Below are positions 1 through 9,900 of a stretch of DNA of 64,000 bases, in pieces. The notes beneath the pieces are model-generated. The model was not told the origin of the DNA. It did no database searches and saw only the letters and a program-made list of their open reading frames with translations. The translations under genes were made by a program, and so were the position numbers. The stretch spans positions 144,029-208,028 of the forward strand of contig NZ_BMQT01000005.1 in the NCBI RefSeq assembly GCF_014648255.1, in the 5' to 3' direction. The stretch is from Nocardioides albus. Lineage in GTDB: Bacteria > Actinomycetota > Actinomycetes > Propionibacteriales > Nocardioidaceae. Every line of letters begins with the position of its first letter. Positions within the stretch are counted from its first letter, which is position 1.

Positions 1-13
1 CACCCCCCCCACC

Positions 14-269
14 GCCGAGAAGTCAGTTTCTGACGCCGAGAAGTCAGTTTCTGGCGCCGAGGAGTCGGTTTTTGGCGCCGAGGAGTCGGCTTCTGGGACT
101 CGTCGGGAATCGACCTCTCGCTGTCGAGAACTGACCTCTCGCTGTCGAGAACTGACCTCTCGCTGTCGAGAACTGACCTCTCGCTGTCGAGAACTGACCT
201 CTCGCTATCGAGAACTGACCTCTCGCTGTCGAGAACTGACCTCTCGGCGTCAGGAATCGACCTTTCGGC
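14..269. repeat. 21-bp repeat array A (4 forward + 8 reverse units)
   Basis: Twelve contiguous 21-bp units. Four forward units (14-34, 35-55, 56-76, 77-97) read GCCGAGAA followed by GTCAGTTTCTGAC, with drift in the later copies. A 4-bp spacer (98-101) follows, then eight reverse-oriented units (102-269) reading GTCGAGAACTGAC followed by CTCTCGCT. The forward unit carries the inverted repeat GTCAG-TTT-CTGAC. The array as a whole is a large inverted repeat. The last reverse unit (249-269) supplies the final codons and stop of the HxlR gene. Related arrays occur at 34635, 42593 and 45451. There are no unique spacers, so it is not CRISPR. Function unknown; a terminator-like or protein-binding role is possible. 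Confidence 0.93.
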
Positions 270-726
270 GGGGGCGGCGGGCGGCCAAGTAGTCCGGCGG
301 CATGGCTGGGCCGGGGCGTACGACCACCTCGGTCGGGGGGATGGGGCCGTGGTGGTCGCAGCGCGTCTCGAGGCGGACAGCGCCGCCGCAGTCTGCGTGT
401 CGGTAGTCGATCGGACGGCCGTCAGGAGCGAACCACGTGTCGCCCCACTCGGTGAGTGCGATCAGCGCGGGACGTAGCCCTTCAGCCATGGCGGTCGGCC
501 GGTAGTCGCCAGCGTCGTCGCGCGTCATCAGGCCGGCCTCGACGAGCGAGGCGAGGCGCGTCTTCAGGATGTTCGTGGAGATGCCGAGGTTGTGCTGGAA
601 GTCGCCGTAGCGCGTGACGCCGGCGAAGATCGCGTCCCGCAGGATCAGCAGGGTCCAGCGCTCGCCCACGATCTCCAGCGACCGGGCGATGGAGCAGATC
701 TGGCCGTCGTAAGTCTTTCCGAGCAC
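250..726 (-). CDS. HxlR-family winged-helix transcriptional regulator
   Basis: 158 residues, GTG start at 724-726. The N-terminal part shows the HxlR signature: a Cys at residue 11 followed by a conserved G-E-R-W-T-L-L-I-L-R segment near 21-30, then a wing region ending in LVEAGLMTR. HxlR proteins are small dimeric DNA-binding regulators, often redox or ligand responsive, and usually control the adjacent divergent gene. Here that is the SRPBCC gene at 822, and the gap holds two near-identical palindromes (747-763, 782-798) that are good operator candidates. The last codons and the TGA lie inside a 21-bp repeat unit of array A, so the C-terminal tail is repeat-derived and probably not conserved. 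Confidence 0.9.
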   Translation of the reverse strand: MLGKTYDGQICSIARSLEIVGERWTLLILRDAIFAGVTRYGDFQHNLGISTNILKTRLASLVEAGLMTRDDAGDYRPTAMAEGLRPALIALTEWGDTWFAPDGRPIDYRHADCGGAVRLETRCDHHGPIPPTEVVVRPGPAMPPDYLAARRPRRKVDS

Positions 727-746
727 GGTGAAGACTCTAGCAAACC

Positions 747-798
747 ACTTGCATGATGAAAGTTCGCAGGTCTACGGTGGTGCTTGCATGATGCAAGT
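747..798. promoter_or_regulatory. Paired palindromic operators between hxlR-type gene and SRPBCC gene
   Basis: Two copies of the same palindrome, starting 35 bp apart: ACTTGCATGATGAAAGT at 747-763 (one mismatched pair) and GCTTGCATGATGCAAGT at 782-798, whose core CTTGCAT-G-ATGCAAG is perfect. They fill the 95-bp divergent gap, so binding could control both genes. Assignment to the adjacent HxlR protein is inferred from position. Confidence 0.75.
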
Positions 799-821
799 GA
801 GCCGACTTCAAGGAGACACCC

Positions 822-1286
822 GTGAGCGACCTGACCGCAACCTTCACCGTCGACGCCACACCTCAGCAGGCGTACGAAGCCATCAACGACGTACGTTCCT
901 GGTGGGGGCACCACATCGCCGGACCCACCGACCAGGTCGGCGCCGAGTGGTTCTACCTGGTGCCGGACATCCACTTCTCGAAGCAGCGCGTGAGCGAGCT
1001 GGTCCCGGGGGAGCGCGTCGTGTGGGAGTTCACCGACGGCTACCTCGACTTCATCGCGGACAAGAAGGAGTGGGTCGGCACGACCGGACGCTTCGACATC
1101 GTCGCCGACGGCGGACAGACTCGCGTGACCTTCACCCACGAAGGCCTCGCGCGCGGCGACGAGTGCTTCGACGTCTGCTACGACGCCTGGACCCACTACA
1201 TCACCGTCAGCCTCAGGGGCCGGATCGAGTCCGGAGAGGGCACGATCCGGACGCAGGACGAGGACAAGGCCGCGGTGGGCCGGTAA
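822..1286 (+). CDS. SRPBCC (AHSA1/START-like) domain protein
   Basis: 154 residues, GTG start with AAGGAG seven bases upstream. A single SRPBCC fold: N-terminal strand TATFTVDATPQQAYEAI, the R-S-W-W motif of AHSA1-like proteins, and a long C-terminal helix ending in an aromatic-rich segment. These proteins bind hydrophobic ligands or act as small cyclases or stress factors; substrate cannot be told from sequence. It is divergent from the HxlR regulator, whose paired operator sites overlap the probable promoter, so expression is likely regulator-controlled. Cytoplasmic, with no signal peptide. Confidence 0.88.
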   Translation: MSDLTATFTVDATPQQAYEAINDVRSWWGHHIAGPTDQVGAEWFYLVPDIHFSKQRVSELVPGERVVWEFTDGYLDFIADKKEWVGTTGRFDIVADGGQTRVTFTHEGLARGDECFDVCYDAWTHYITVSLRGRIESGEGTIRTQDEDKAAVGR

Positions 1287-1301
1287 CTCCTCGAGCGGTC
1301 G

Positions 1302-2543
1302 ATGGGCCGTCAGTCGGGCTCTCGTGCCTGGTATTACTTGAACATGCTGAAGACCTGGCCCGGCCGCGGTCGTCTGGCGTTGTACGTCGCCGCGCTCGTG
1401 CTCGGGATCGTGGAGGCTGCGGTCCTCACCACCGACCCCTACGAGGTCGCGGGCGGGGTCGCTCTGCTGCTCGGTGTCACGCACGCCGCCTCGATTCCGT
1501 TGGCGCTCCGGCGTCCGGTGGAGGCGGCCGGCCTCTCGTTGGTCGCGGTCACCGTGGCCGCATTGGCGATCGCGAGGGTGGGCGAGGGCGGATGGCCATG
1601 GATGGTGCCGCCGCCGACCCTGACCCAGCTTCTGGTGCTGGTGGTGCTGACCCTGGTCGCCGGGTGGCGGCTGGCGGCGATCACCCTCGGCATCCAGGTC
1701 GCCGTCGGGGTGGTTCTGGCCGTGGTCGGGATGGCTTGGAACGACGTCGTCGACTCGCTCGTGGCGGTGGCCAACTTCGCCTCGCTCGCGCTGCTGCTGG
1801 GCGCCCTCGCCGCCGTCGCCAGACGGCTGGCCGAGAGTCGCAGCGCCTTGCGCGAGGAGCACGAGCGCCGCTCGGTGGTCGAGGAGAAGGCCCGCATCGC
1901 CCGCGAGCTCCACGACGTGATCGCCCACAACATGTCGCTGATCACCGTGCAGGCCAGGTCGGCGCCGCACCGGGTGGACGACGTCAGCCCGGCGGCCGAG
2001 GCGGAGTTCGCCGAGATCGCCGACCTGGCGGCCTCGGCGCTGCGGCAGATGCGCGGGGTGCTCGACGTGCTGCGTACGGAGGAGGGTCAGTCGGGCCGGG
2101 TCCCGGTGCCGGGCATCGACGGGCTGGCCGAGCTCTTCGAGTCGGCCCGCGGGACCGGCCAGCGGGTCCAGGTGCGCGGCGACATTCCGGAGCTCGCCGA
2201 CGTCGCGCCGGAGGTGGGCACCGCGGCCTACCGGATCGTGCAGGAGGCGCTCAGCAACGCCCGCCGCCACGCTCCCAGCGAGCCGGTCAGCGTCGATCTG
2301 ACGATGGGGGAGAAGGACCTCGAGATCCGGGTCGCCAACGCTCTCGATGGCGCCACTGCAGCGTCCGACAAAGAGGCGGCCGGCGGGGGTCATGGGCTGA
2401 TCGGGATGCGGGAGCGAGCCAATGCGGTCGGTGGGAGCGTCACCGCCGGTGCCCGTGACGGGAACGAGTTCGTCGTCGAAGCGGTGCTCCCGGCCCAAAC
2501 CGCGGTGCGCACACCGGCCAAACGCGGTAGGAAGACTCCGTGA
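1302..2543 (+). CDS. Two-component sensor histidine kinase (HisKA_3, NarL type)
   Basis: 413 residues. The N-terminal ~170 residues form four to five membrane helices. A short coiled coil (about 175-200) leads into the HisKA_3 dimerisation box, ARELHDVIAHN, with phospho-acceptor His204. The C-terminal HATPase_c domain shows the N box (EALSNARRHA) and G box (GGGHGLIGMRERA). It lacks a large extracytoplasmic sensor domain, as in intramembrane-sensing kinases linked to ABC exporters. An ATG at 1344 is an alternative start. The gene overlaps the response regulator by 4 bp (GTGA), so the two are co-translated; the hydrolase-ABC cluster downstream is a plausible target. Confidence 0.94.
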   Translation: MGRQSGSRAWYYLNMLKTWPGRGRLALYVAALVLGIVEAAVLTTDPYEVAGGVALLLGVTHAASIPLALRRPVEAAGLSLVAVTVAALAIARVGEGGWPWMVPPPTLTQLLVLVVLTLVAGWRLAAITLGIQVAVGVVLAVVGMAWNDVVDSLVAVANFASLALLLGALAAVARRLAESRSALREEHERRSVVEEKARIARELHDVIAHNMSLITVQARSAPHRVDDVSPAAEAEFAEIADLAASALRQMRGVLDVLRTEEGQSGRVPVPGIDGLAELFESARGTGQRVQVRGDIPELADVAPEVGTAAYRIVQEALSNARRHAPSEPVSVDLTMGEKDLEIRVANALDGATAASDKEAAGGGHGLIGMRERANAVGGSVTAGARDGNEFVVEAVLPAQTAVRTPAKRGRKTP

Positions 2544-3202
2544 CGGTGAAGATCGTGGTCGTCGACGACCAGGAGATGGTGCGCTCCGGCTTCGTGGCGC
2601 TGCTCAGCACCCAGCCGGACATCGAGGTGGTCGGCACCGCCGCCGACGGCTCCGAGGCGTTGCAGGTGGTGCGGCGTACGCATCCCGACGTGGTGCTGAT
2701 GGACGTCCGGATGCCGGTGATGGACGGGATCGAGGCGCTCCGGCAGCTGTCCGAGAACCCGGCGACCGCACAGACCAAGGTGGTCATGCTGACCACCTTC
2801 GACGCCGACGAGTACGTCCACGAGTCGCTGCGCCTCGGCGCCAGCGGGTTCCTGCTCAAGGACGCCTCGCCCGACGAGCTCGCGTCCGCCATCCGGGTGG
2901 TCCACGCCGGCGAGGCGCTGCTCTCGCCGTCGGTGACCCGGCAGGTGATCGCGCAGTTCGCCCGCGCCCCGCGCAAGCGCAAGCAGGACCCGCGTCTCAA
3001 GCAGCTCACCGAGCGCGAGCGCGAGGTGCTCGAGAACATCGCCCGCGGCAGCTCCAACAGCGAGATCGCCGCCGAGCTCTTCCTGGCCGAGCAGACCGTG
3101 AAGACCCACGTCAGCCGCATCCTCGGCAAGCTCGGGCTCCGCGACCGCGCCCAAGCGGTGGTGTTCGCCTACGAGAGCGGCCTGGTCGCGCCACACGTCT
3201 AG
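2540..3202 (+). CDS. NarL/FixJ-family response regulator
   Basis: 220 residues. The receiver domain (about 1-125) has the acidic pair DD at 9-10, phospho-acceptor Asp55 in VVLMDVRMPVMDG, the conserved T of MLTTF and the K of FLLKDA. The LuxR-type helix-turn-helix (about 150-215) shows LTEREREVLENIA and VKTHVSRILGKL. Starts at GTG 2540 inside the last codons of the kinase gene. It is the cognate partner of the upstream kinase and probably activates or represses nearby transport genes. The next gene begins 96 bp later on the same strand. Confidence 0.96.
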   Translation: MTVKIVVVDDQEMVRSGFVALLSTQPDIEVVGTAADGSEALQVVRRTHPDVVLMDVRMPVMDGIEALRQLSENPATAQTKVVMLTTFDADEYVHESLRLGASGFLLKDASPDELASAIRVVHAGEALLSPSVTRQVIAQFARAPRKRKQDPRLKQLTEREREVLENIARGSSNSEIAAELFLAEQTVKTHVSRILGKLGLRDRAQAVVFAYESGLVAPHV

Positions 3203-3298
3203 GGCGTCCTCGGGGACATCCCGCACTACCCCGGTAGGGGGTCGAATGGCTCCCGGGAGTGACGTGGAGCGGCACACCTGCTTCCTAACGTCACAGCC

Positions 3299-4128
3299 AT
3301 GACAGTGACGCCGCTCAGATACGGCCTCGACGAGGCCGACGCAACCATCGGACCCCGGCTGCTCGCCTGCGACCCTCCCGGTGGCGCACGTGTGGTGGAG
3401 GCCTTCGGAGACGTCGTGAACGCCGACCACATCGCGGTCGTCGTGCCCGGCAACGGTCACCACCTCGGCAACTACTTCACCAGCCAGGAGGCGCACAGTC
3501 CGCGCTCCCGCGGCCAGCTCCTGCTGCGTACGATGCAGCAGCTCGCCCCCGAGAGCCGGTCGGCCGTCGTGGTCTGGGTGGGCTACCACGCCCCGCCGGA
3601 GTGGTACAACGCGATCACCAACGACGCCGCCTACGCCGGCGCGAGCGACCTGGCCGCACTCACCCACTACCTGCCGCGCGACGCCCACATCACGCTGGTC
3701 GGGCACAGCTACGGCTCCACGGTCGCCGGTCTCGCGATGGCCGGTGCCCGCGCCGAGGACTGCGTCGCGCTGGGCAGCCCGGGGATGGGTGTGGTGCACC
3801 GCTCCGAGCTCGGCACCGGGACCCGGCTGTGGGCCGGCTACGGCGAGACCGACCGGATCCGGCTGATCCCGCAGGTACGCCTCGGCCGGCTCGGCCTGGG
3901 CCGCAACCCGCTGCACCCCGAGCTCGGTGCGACCAGCTTCGGCACCGGCGACATCCCCGGCCACTGCGGCTACTACGCCGAGGGCAGCGAGTCGCTGCTC
4001 AACATCGCCCGGATCGCGCTGGGCCGCTACGACGAGGTGACATCGGCCGGCCTGGTCTCGACAAGCTCGACCACCGAGAGCCGGCCACCCCGATCCGCAC
4101 GATCCATCGCAGCCATGGAGGCAGCAGC

Positions 4129-4132
<4 letters not shown>
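3299..4132 (+). CDS. Alpha/beta hydrolase, DUF1023 family
   Basis: 277 residues, ATG start. The actinobacterial DUF1023 alpha/beta-hydrolase core covers about 20-250, with nucleophile elbow GHSYGS (Ser137), a D-R-I-R-L acid-containing segment and a late His in IPGHCGYY. No signal peptide is seen in this copy. The substrate is unknown; esterase or lipase-like activity is the family guess. The C-terminal tail from about residue 252 is encoded by a dispersed 25-bp repeat (4054-4078) and looks non-conserved. The stop overlaps the next ATG (ATGA), so it is the first gene of an operon with the ABC exporter and desaturase. Confidence 0.87.
4054..4078. repeat. 25-bp dispersed repeat, copy 1 (in DUF1023 hydrolase gene)
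   Basis: The sequence starting GGTCTCGACAAGC and ending TCGACCACCGAG is present here and, as an exact reverse complement, at 23013-23037 inside the tyrosine phosphatase gene. It encodes LVSTSSTTE in the hydrolase tail. Shorter relatives (GGCTCGACCAGCGG) occur at 34969, 20072 and 63581. Confidence 0.85.
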
Positions 4133-4869
<737 letters not shown>

Positions 4870-4870
4870 A

Positions 4871-5719
4871 ATGACTGTGTCCATTTCTGGGGCGATGACC
4901 GACGCCGTCACCCCCCACGGATCACGCATCACGTGGGCGGCGGTCGACACCTGGGTCGTGGCCAAGCGCCACCTCCTCCATCTCGTACGCCGCCCCGACG
5001 AGCTCCTCGGCACCTTGATGATCCCGGTGATGGCGGTGGCCATGTTCGGCTTCGTCTTCGGTGAGGCATTCGGGGTCGCGATGGACGTGCCGGGCGCGGA
5101 GTACCGCGAGTTCCTGCTCCCCGGCCTCTTCGCGCTCACCATGGCGTTCGGCATCGGCAACACGACGATCTCGATCGCCGAGGACGTACGCGGCGGGGTG
5201 CTCGACCGGATGCGATCCCTCCCGATGTCGCCGGTGGCGATGCTGGCCGGGCGAGCCCTGGCCGACATGATCCTGGCCGTGGTCGAGCTGACCATCCTGC
5301 TGGCGCTGGGGACACTGTTCGGCTGGCAGGCCCATCTCGGGATCGGCGCGGTGATCGCCGCGCTCGGGCTCCTGGTCCTCCTCAGGATGGCCTTCTCCTG
5401 GGTCGGCATCCTGCTCGGTCTGCTGGTCAGCGGTCCCGAGGCGGCGATGAAGTACTTCGCGCTCGTCTTCCCGCTCGCCATGGTCGCCGACACGATCGTG
5501 CCGACCGACCTGATGCCGGGCTGGCTCGCCCTCCCCGCCGAGTGGAACCCGCTCTCCTCCACGGTCATCGCCACCCGCGAGCTCTTCGGCAACACGGCCG
5601 CCCCGGCCACCACCTGGGTCGGCGAGCACGCGCTGACCATGGCCGTCCTCTGGCCGGTCGCCATCATCGCGGTCTGCCTCCCGCTGGCCATGGCGCGGCT
5701 GCGCCGCCTGGGGCGGTGA
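4871..5719 (+). CDS. ABC-2 type transporter permease
   Basis: 282 residues, ATG 4871 preceded by GAAGGAG. Six hydrophobic segments with the ABC-2 family arrangement: an N-terminal cytoplasmic helix (VVAKRHLLHLVRRPDELLG), a first membrane span with FGFVFGEAF, the conserved cytosolic loop EDVRGGVLDRMRSLPMS (EAA-like), then four spans. This is the membrane half of the exporter whose ATPase lies directly upstream. The last gene of the cluster, a desaturase, starts five bases after the stop, suggesting a role linked to membrane lipids or to protection of the membrane. Confidence 0.93.
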   Translation: MTVSISGAMTDAVTPHGSRITWAAVDTWVVAKRHLLHLVRRPDELLGTLMIPVMAVAMFGFVFGEAFGVAMDVPGAEYREFLLPGLFALTMAFGIGNTTISIAEDVRGGVLDRMRSLPMSPVAMLAGRALADMILAVVELTILLALGTLFGWQAHLGIGAVIAALGLLVLLRMAFSWVGILLGLLVSGPEAAMKYFALVFPLAMVADTIVPTDLMPGWLALPAEWNPLSSTVIATRELFGNTAAPATTWVGEHALTMAVLWPVAIIAVCLPLAMARLRRLGR

Positions 5720-5724
5720 CCGCG

Positions 5725-6786
5725 ATGACCACGGTCCCGGCCCAGGCACACCGTCAGGTCAACGCCTACACCGAGCTGATGAGCCGCGTCCGGCAGGAAG
5801 GTCTCCTTGAGCGTAAGCCGAGGACGTACGCACGGCGTGCGGCGTTCCTCGGCACCGGCTTCGCGCTCGCGCTGATCGCCATGCTCGCCCTCGGGCAGAC
5901 CTGGTGGCAGCTGCTGGTCGCGGCAGCCTTCGGGGTCCTGTTCACCCAGACGGCGTTTCTCTCCCACGACGGCGCCCACCGCCAGATCTTCGCCTCGGGC
6001 CCGAAGAACGAATGGGCCTCGCGCATCCTCGGCAACCTGGTCGTCGGGCTGAGCTACGGCTGGTGGATGCGCAAGCACACCCGCCACCACGCCAACCCGA
6101 ACAAGGTCGACGCGGACGAGGACATCCGCCCCTCGGTCCTGCTGTTCACACCCGAGGACGTCGAGCGACGTACAGGTCTCAAGCGGTGGCTCACCGCCCG
6201 CCAGGGATGGCTCTTCTTCCCGCTGCTGACCCTCGAAGGCATCAACCTCCACGTCGGCGCCGTCCGCACGGTGATCGGCGACCGAGACCTCAAGCATCGG
6301 CGTACGGAGGCGGCGCTCCTGGCGCTACGGCTGATCGGCTGGCCGGTGCTGGTCTGCTCGGTCCTGGGCCTCGGCCTCGGCGCGGCGTTCCTGGGCGTGC
6401 AGCTGGCCGTCTTCGGTGTCTACATGGGTGCCAGCTTCGCCCCCAACCACAAGGGCATGCCGCTGGTCCCGCGGGACACCAGGATCGACTTCCTCTCCCG
6501 CCAGGTCCTGACCTCCCGCAACATCCGCGGCGGGCGCTGGGTCGACTGGCTCATGGGCGGCCTGAACCTGCAGATCGAGCACCACCTCTTCCCCAGCATG
6601 CCGAGCAGCAGCCTCCGCCGGGCCCAGCCCCTGGTCCGCGCCTACTGCGCCGAGCAGGGCGTCCCCTACACCGAGGCCGGTCTCCTGGAGTCGTACGTCA
6701 TCGTCGTCCGCCACCTCAACCGCGTGGGCCTCGGCGACCGCGACCCCTTCGCCTGCCCGTTCGTCGTGGTCAACAGGACCGGGTGA
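5725..6786 (+). CDS. Membrane fatty acid desaturase
   Basis: 353 residues from ATG 5725; an in-frame upstream extension overlaps the permease gene and is not needed. It has all three histidine boxes of the di-iron membrane desaturases: HDGAH (81-85), HTRHH (118-122) and QIEHH near residue 295, separated by hydrophobic segments. The family introduces double bases bonds into acyl-lipids or acyl-CoA with O2 and ferredoxin or a reductase. The QIEHH third box resembles linoleoyl-CoA or front-end type desaturases. Co-transcribed with the ABC exporter and hydrolase; a membrane-fluidity response module under the upstream two-component system is a reasonable inference. Confidence 0.92.
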   Translation: MTTVPAQAHRQVNAYTELMSRVRQEGLLERKPRTYARRAAFLGTGFALALIAMLALGQTWWQLLVAAAFGVLFTQTAFLSHDGAHRQIFASGPKNEWASRILGNLVVGLSYGWWMRKHTRHHANPNKVDADEDIRPSVLLFTPEDVERRTGLKRWLTARQGWLFFPLLTLEGINLHVGAVRTVIGDRDLKHRRTEAALLALRLIGWPVLVCSVLGLGLGAAFLGVQLAVFGVYMGASFAPNHKGMPLVPRDTRIDFLSRQVLTSRNIRGGRWVDWLMGGLNLQIEHHLFPSMPSSSLRRAQPLVRAYCAEQGVPYTEAGLLESYVIVVRHLNRVGLGDRDPFACPFVVVNRTG

Positions 6787-6924
6787 CCGGGTCGAGCGTC
6801 CACAAGTCTGCAAACACAGAACTGTGCGCGACCGAGCTCTCCCCGACGTACCCGCATCCACGGTAGACACGGCGCATCGCTGGGGTGGCCGAGTCTCACC
6901 CCGCTGAGGAGAACAGGACCCCGC

Positions 6925-9900
6925 ATGAGCGTTCGAACGAGATCCCGCCGCGTCCGCGTGGGGGTGGTGATGGGTTCGGTCGGGCTCATGGCGCTGACGC
7001 CGTTCACGTCGGTCTCTGCCGACCCAGCCGACCAGCCCGACCAGACCTCGCACCCGTCGGTGATCACCGGTGAGAACGCCGGCCGTACGACGCCCGAGGA
7101 CGCCACTGTGGCGGGCGCGGTCACGCTGATCACCGGTGACACGGTCACGGTCACCGCAACCCCCGACGGCCGCCATGCGGTCAGCACCGAGGCAGCGCCC
7201 GGCACCTCACCGGTGTTCCGGACCGAGACCGGGGCCGACGGCGGCACCTACGTCTATCCCGACAGTGCCGCCCGTGGCATCGCGACCGGACGCCTCGACA
7301 AGGAGCTGTTCAACGTCACCCGTCTCCTCGAGGAGGGCCACGGCGACGACGGGTCGGCGACGCTGCCGGTGATCGTCGACTATCCCGGTGCCCCGGACCG
7401 GTCGACGCTGCAGGCCCGGGCCGCCGCCCCGGGAGCGACCGAGCAGCGCCCGTTGGCCTCGATCGGCGCCACCGCGATGGAGGTCGACAAGGCCGAGGCC
7501 GGGGACTTCTACCGCTACGTCGCCGACCGCACCCCGAACGCCCGGATCATGCTCGACGGTGAGATCACCGGGATGCTGGACGTGAGCGTCCCGCAGATCG
7601 GTGCACCCGAGGTCTGGGAGAAGGGGTACGACGGCACCGGCGTCGACGTCGCGGTCCTCGACTCGGGCATCGACGCGACCCATCCCGACCTGGCCGGCCG
7701 CGTGGTGGCCGAGAAGAGCTTCATCCCCGGTCTGGGCATCCAGGACGGCACCGGCCACGGCACCCACGTGGCGAGCACCATCGTGGGCAGCGGCGCGGCG
7801 TCCGATGGCGTCTACCGGGGTGTCGCGCCCGGCGCCGACCTCATCGTCGGCCGGGTCCTGGACGGCCGCGGCAGTGGCGACGAGTCCGGTCTCATCGCGG
7901 CGATGGAGTGGGCGGTGGGGCAAGGCGCCGACGTCGTCAACCTGAGTGTCGGTGCGGAGACGACCGAAGGCAGCGACCCGGTGAGCCGGGCGCTCGACGA
8001 GCTCAGCGAGTCCAGCGGTGCGCTGTTCGTCGTCGCCGCCGGCAACACCGGGCCGCGCTCGTCCACGGTGAGCTCACCGGGCACCGCGACGACGGCGCTG
8101 ACCGTCGGCGCTGTCGACGACGCCGACCAGCTGGCCGGGTTCTCCAGCCGTGGGCCGACGGCGTCCGGGGCGATCAAGCCGGAGATCACCGCGCCGGGCG
8201 TCGGCATCGTCGCCGCCCGTGCCGCGGGCACGCGCGGCGGGACCCCGGTCGGGACCAGCTACGTCTCGATCAACGGCACCTCGATGGCCACGCCGCACGT
8301 GGCCGGTGCGGCCGCTCTGCTCGTCCAGCAGCACCCGGACTGGGGCGCCAGGATGCTCAAGGACGCCCTGGTCTCCACCGCTCGCCCGGGCGAGGGCTAC
8401 ACCGTTTACCAGCAGGGTGCCGGCCGCGTCGCGGTCGACCGGGCCTCGGCCGGGAGCCTCTTCGCCACCGCCACCGCCGACTTCGGCGACCTCTTCGCGG
8501 ACCAGACGGTCCGCACGCGAACGGTCACGTACACCAACACCGGTACGTCACCGGTCACCCTGGCGCTCGACCTCGCCCTGGACCGCGGCGACACGGTGCC
8601 CGATGGCGCCGTGACCCTCGCAGACCGTGAGCTGCTCGTACCCGCAGCGAGCACGGTCGCCACCACGATCAACGTGGACCCGAGGCTGGGCGGGCTCGGT
8701 CGCTACAACGGCTACCTGCGTGCGAGCGGAAGCGGCGTCGACGTGGTGACCGCGGTCGGGTACGTCAAGCAGCCGCCGCGGCGTACGGTCCGCTTCACCC
8801 TGACCGGCCGCGACGGCCGTGCGGCGGGGCAGACCACCTTGGTGGTCACCGATCTGGAGGCCACGGAGTCGACCGTCTACTCGGAGAGCCTCTTCGCCGC
8901 CGGTACGCACGAGATGGTGCTGCCCGAGGGGCGCTATGCGATCCAGGCCGTCCTGCGCACCTACGACGACGCCGGATACGTGCTCGCCGACGACATCTAC
9001 GCCGAGCCAGAGGTGGTCCTCGACGCCGACGCGACCTTCGAGCTCGACGCCCGCGATGCGAAGCCCGTACGCGCCACGATCACCGACGAGGGCAGGTCGC
9101 TTCAAGGCGGACCGATCACCGTTCAGGCCGTGCGCGAGCGCGCCCCCGGAGTGACGGTCGCAGTCGGCACCAGTGCGAACCTGTCGGAGCAGAGCACGGA
9201 GTTCGGGGTGATCCCGTCGACGACGAGAGCCGCCGACGGCTTCGACCTGACCGTGGACCGGGAGCTGCACGATCCGATCGTCAGCGCCCGTTGGGCCAGC
9301 CCCTCGACCGGTGAGGCCGGTCAGGACTCTGCGACGCTCCCGCTCTACCTGCCCGCGCTAGGGCAGCGATTCGACGGCACCCGCCGGCTCGACGCGGTCG
9401 ACGCCGGGGAGGGCCGCGACGAGGACTACGCCGGTCTCGCCGTGACCGGCAAGCTGGTCGTCGTCCGGGCCAACGGCTGGCTCGCCGACGAGGCCAAGAC
9501 CGCGGTCGCGCACGGAGCCGCCGGGGTGCTGGCCGTACGCACCACGCCCGGCGTGACCGTGGTCCAGGACGACGGGGCCTCGACCCTTCCGGTCGTGGCG
9601 ACCCCGTTCGACACCGGGCAGCCGCTGCTCGACGCGCTGAGCGACGGGCCGGTCACGGTCACGCTGCAGGGGCGGACGAACAGCCGGTTCACCTACCGTC
9701 TTCCGTTCCACGCCACCGGCGCGATCCCTGCCGACCCGACCGTCACCGCGACCACCGAGGACTTCGCGCGGCTGGTCAACACCTACTACGCCGACGGCAC
9801 GGACCGGCTCGCCGCGGACACGACCTTCGCGCTCTACCCCTGGCAGGAGGCCACCTTCCGCACCAACTCGCTGCACTCGGCTCCGGCGACCCGCACGGAC

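Noticed and set aside
14..269. Array A as a CRISPR array
   Set aside because: Units are contiguous with no unique spacers, orientation flips in the middle, and no cas genes are present.
3259..3294. GTGACGT / ACGTCAC inverted repeat before the DUF1023 gene
   Set aside because: Arms are 7 bp with a 22-bp gap; chance occurrence is likely and no regulator fits.
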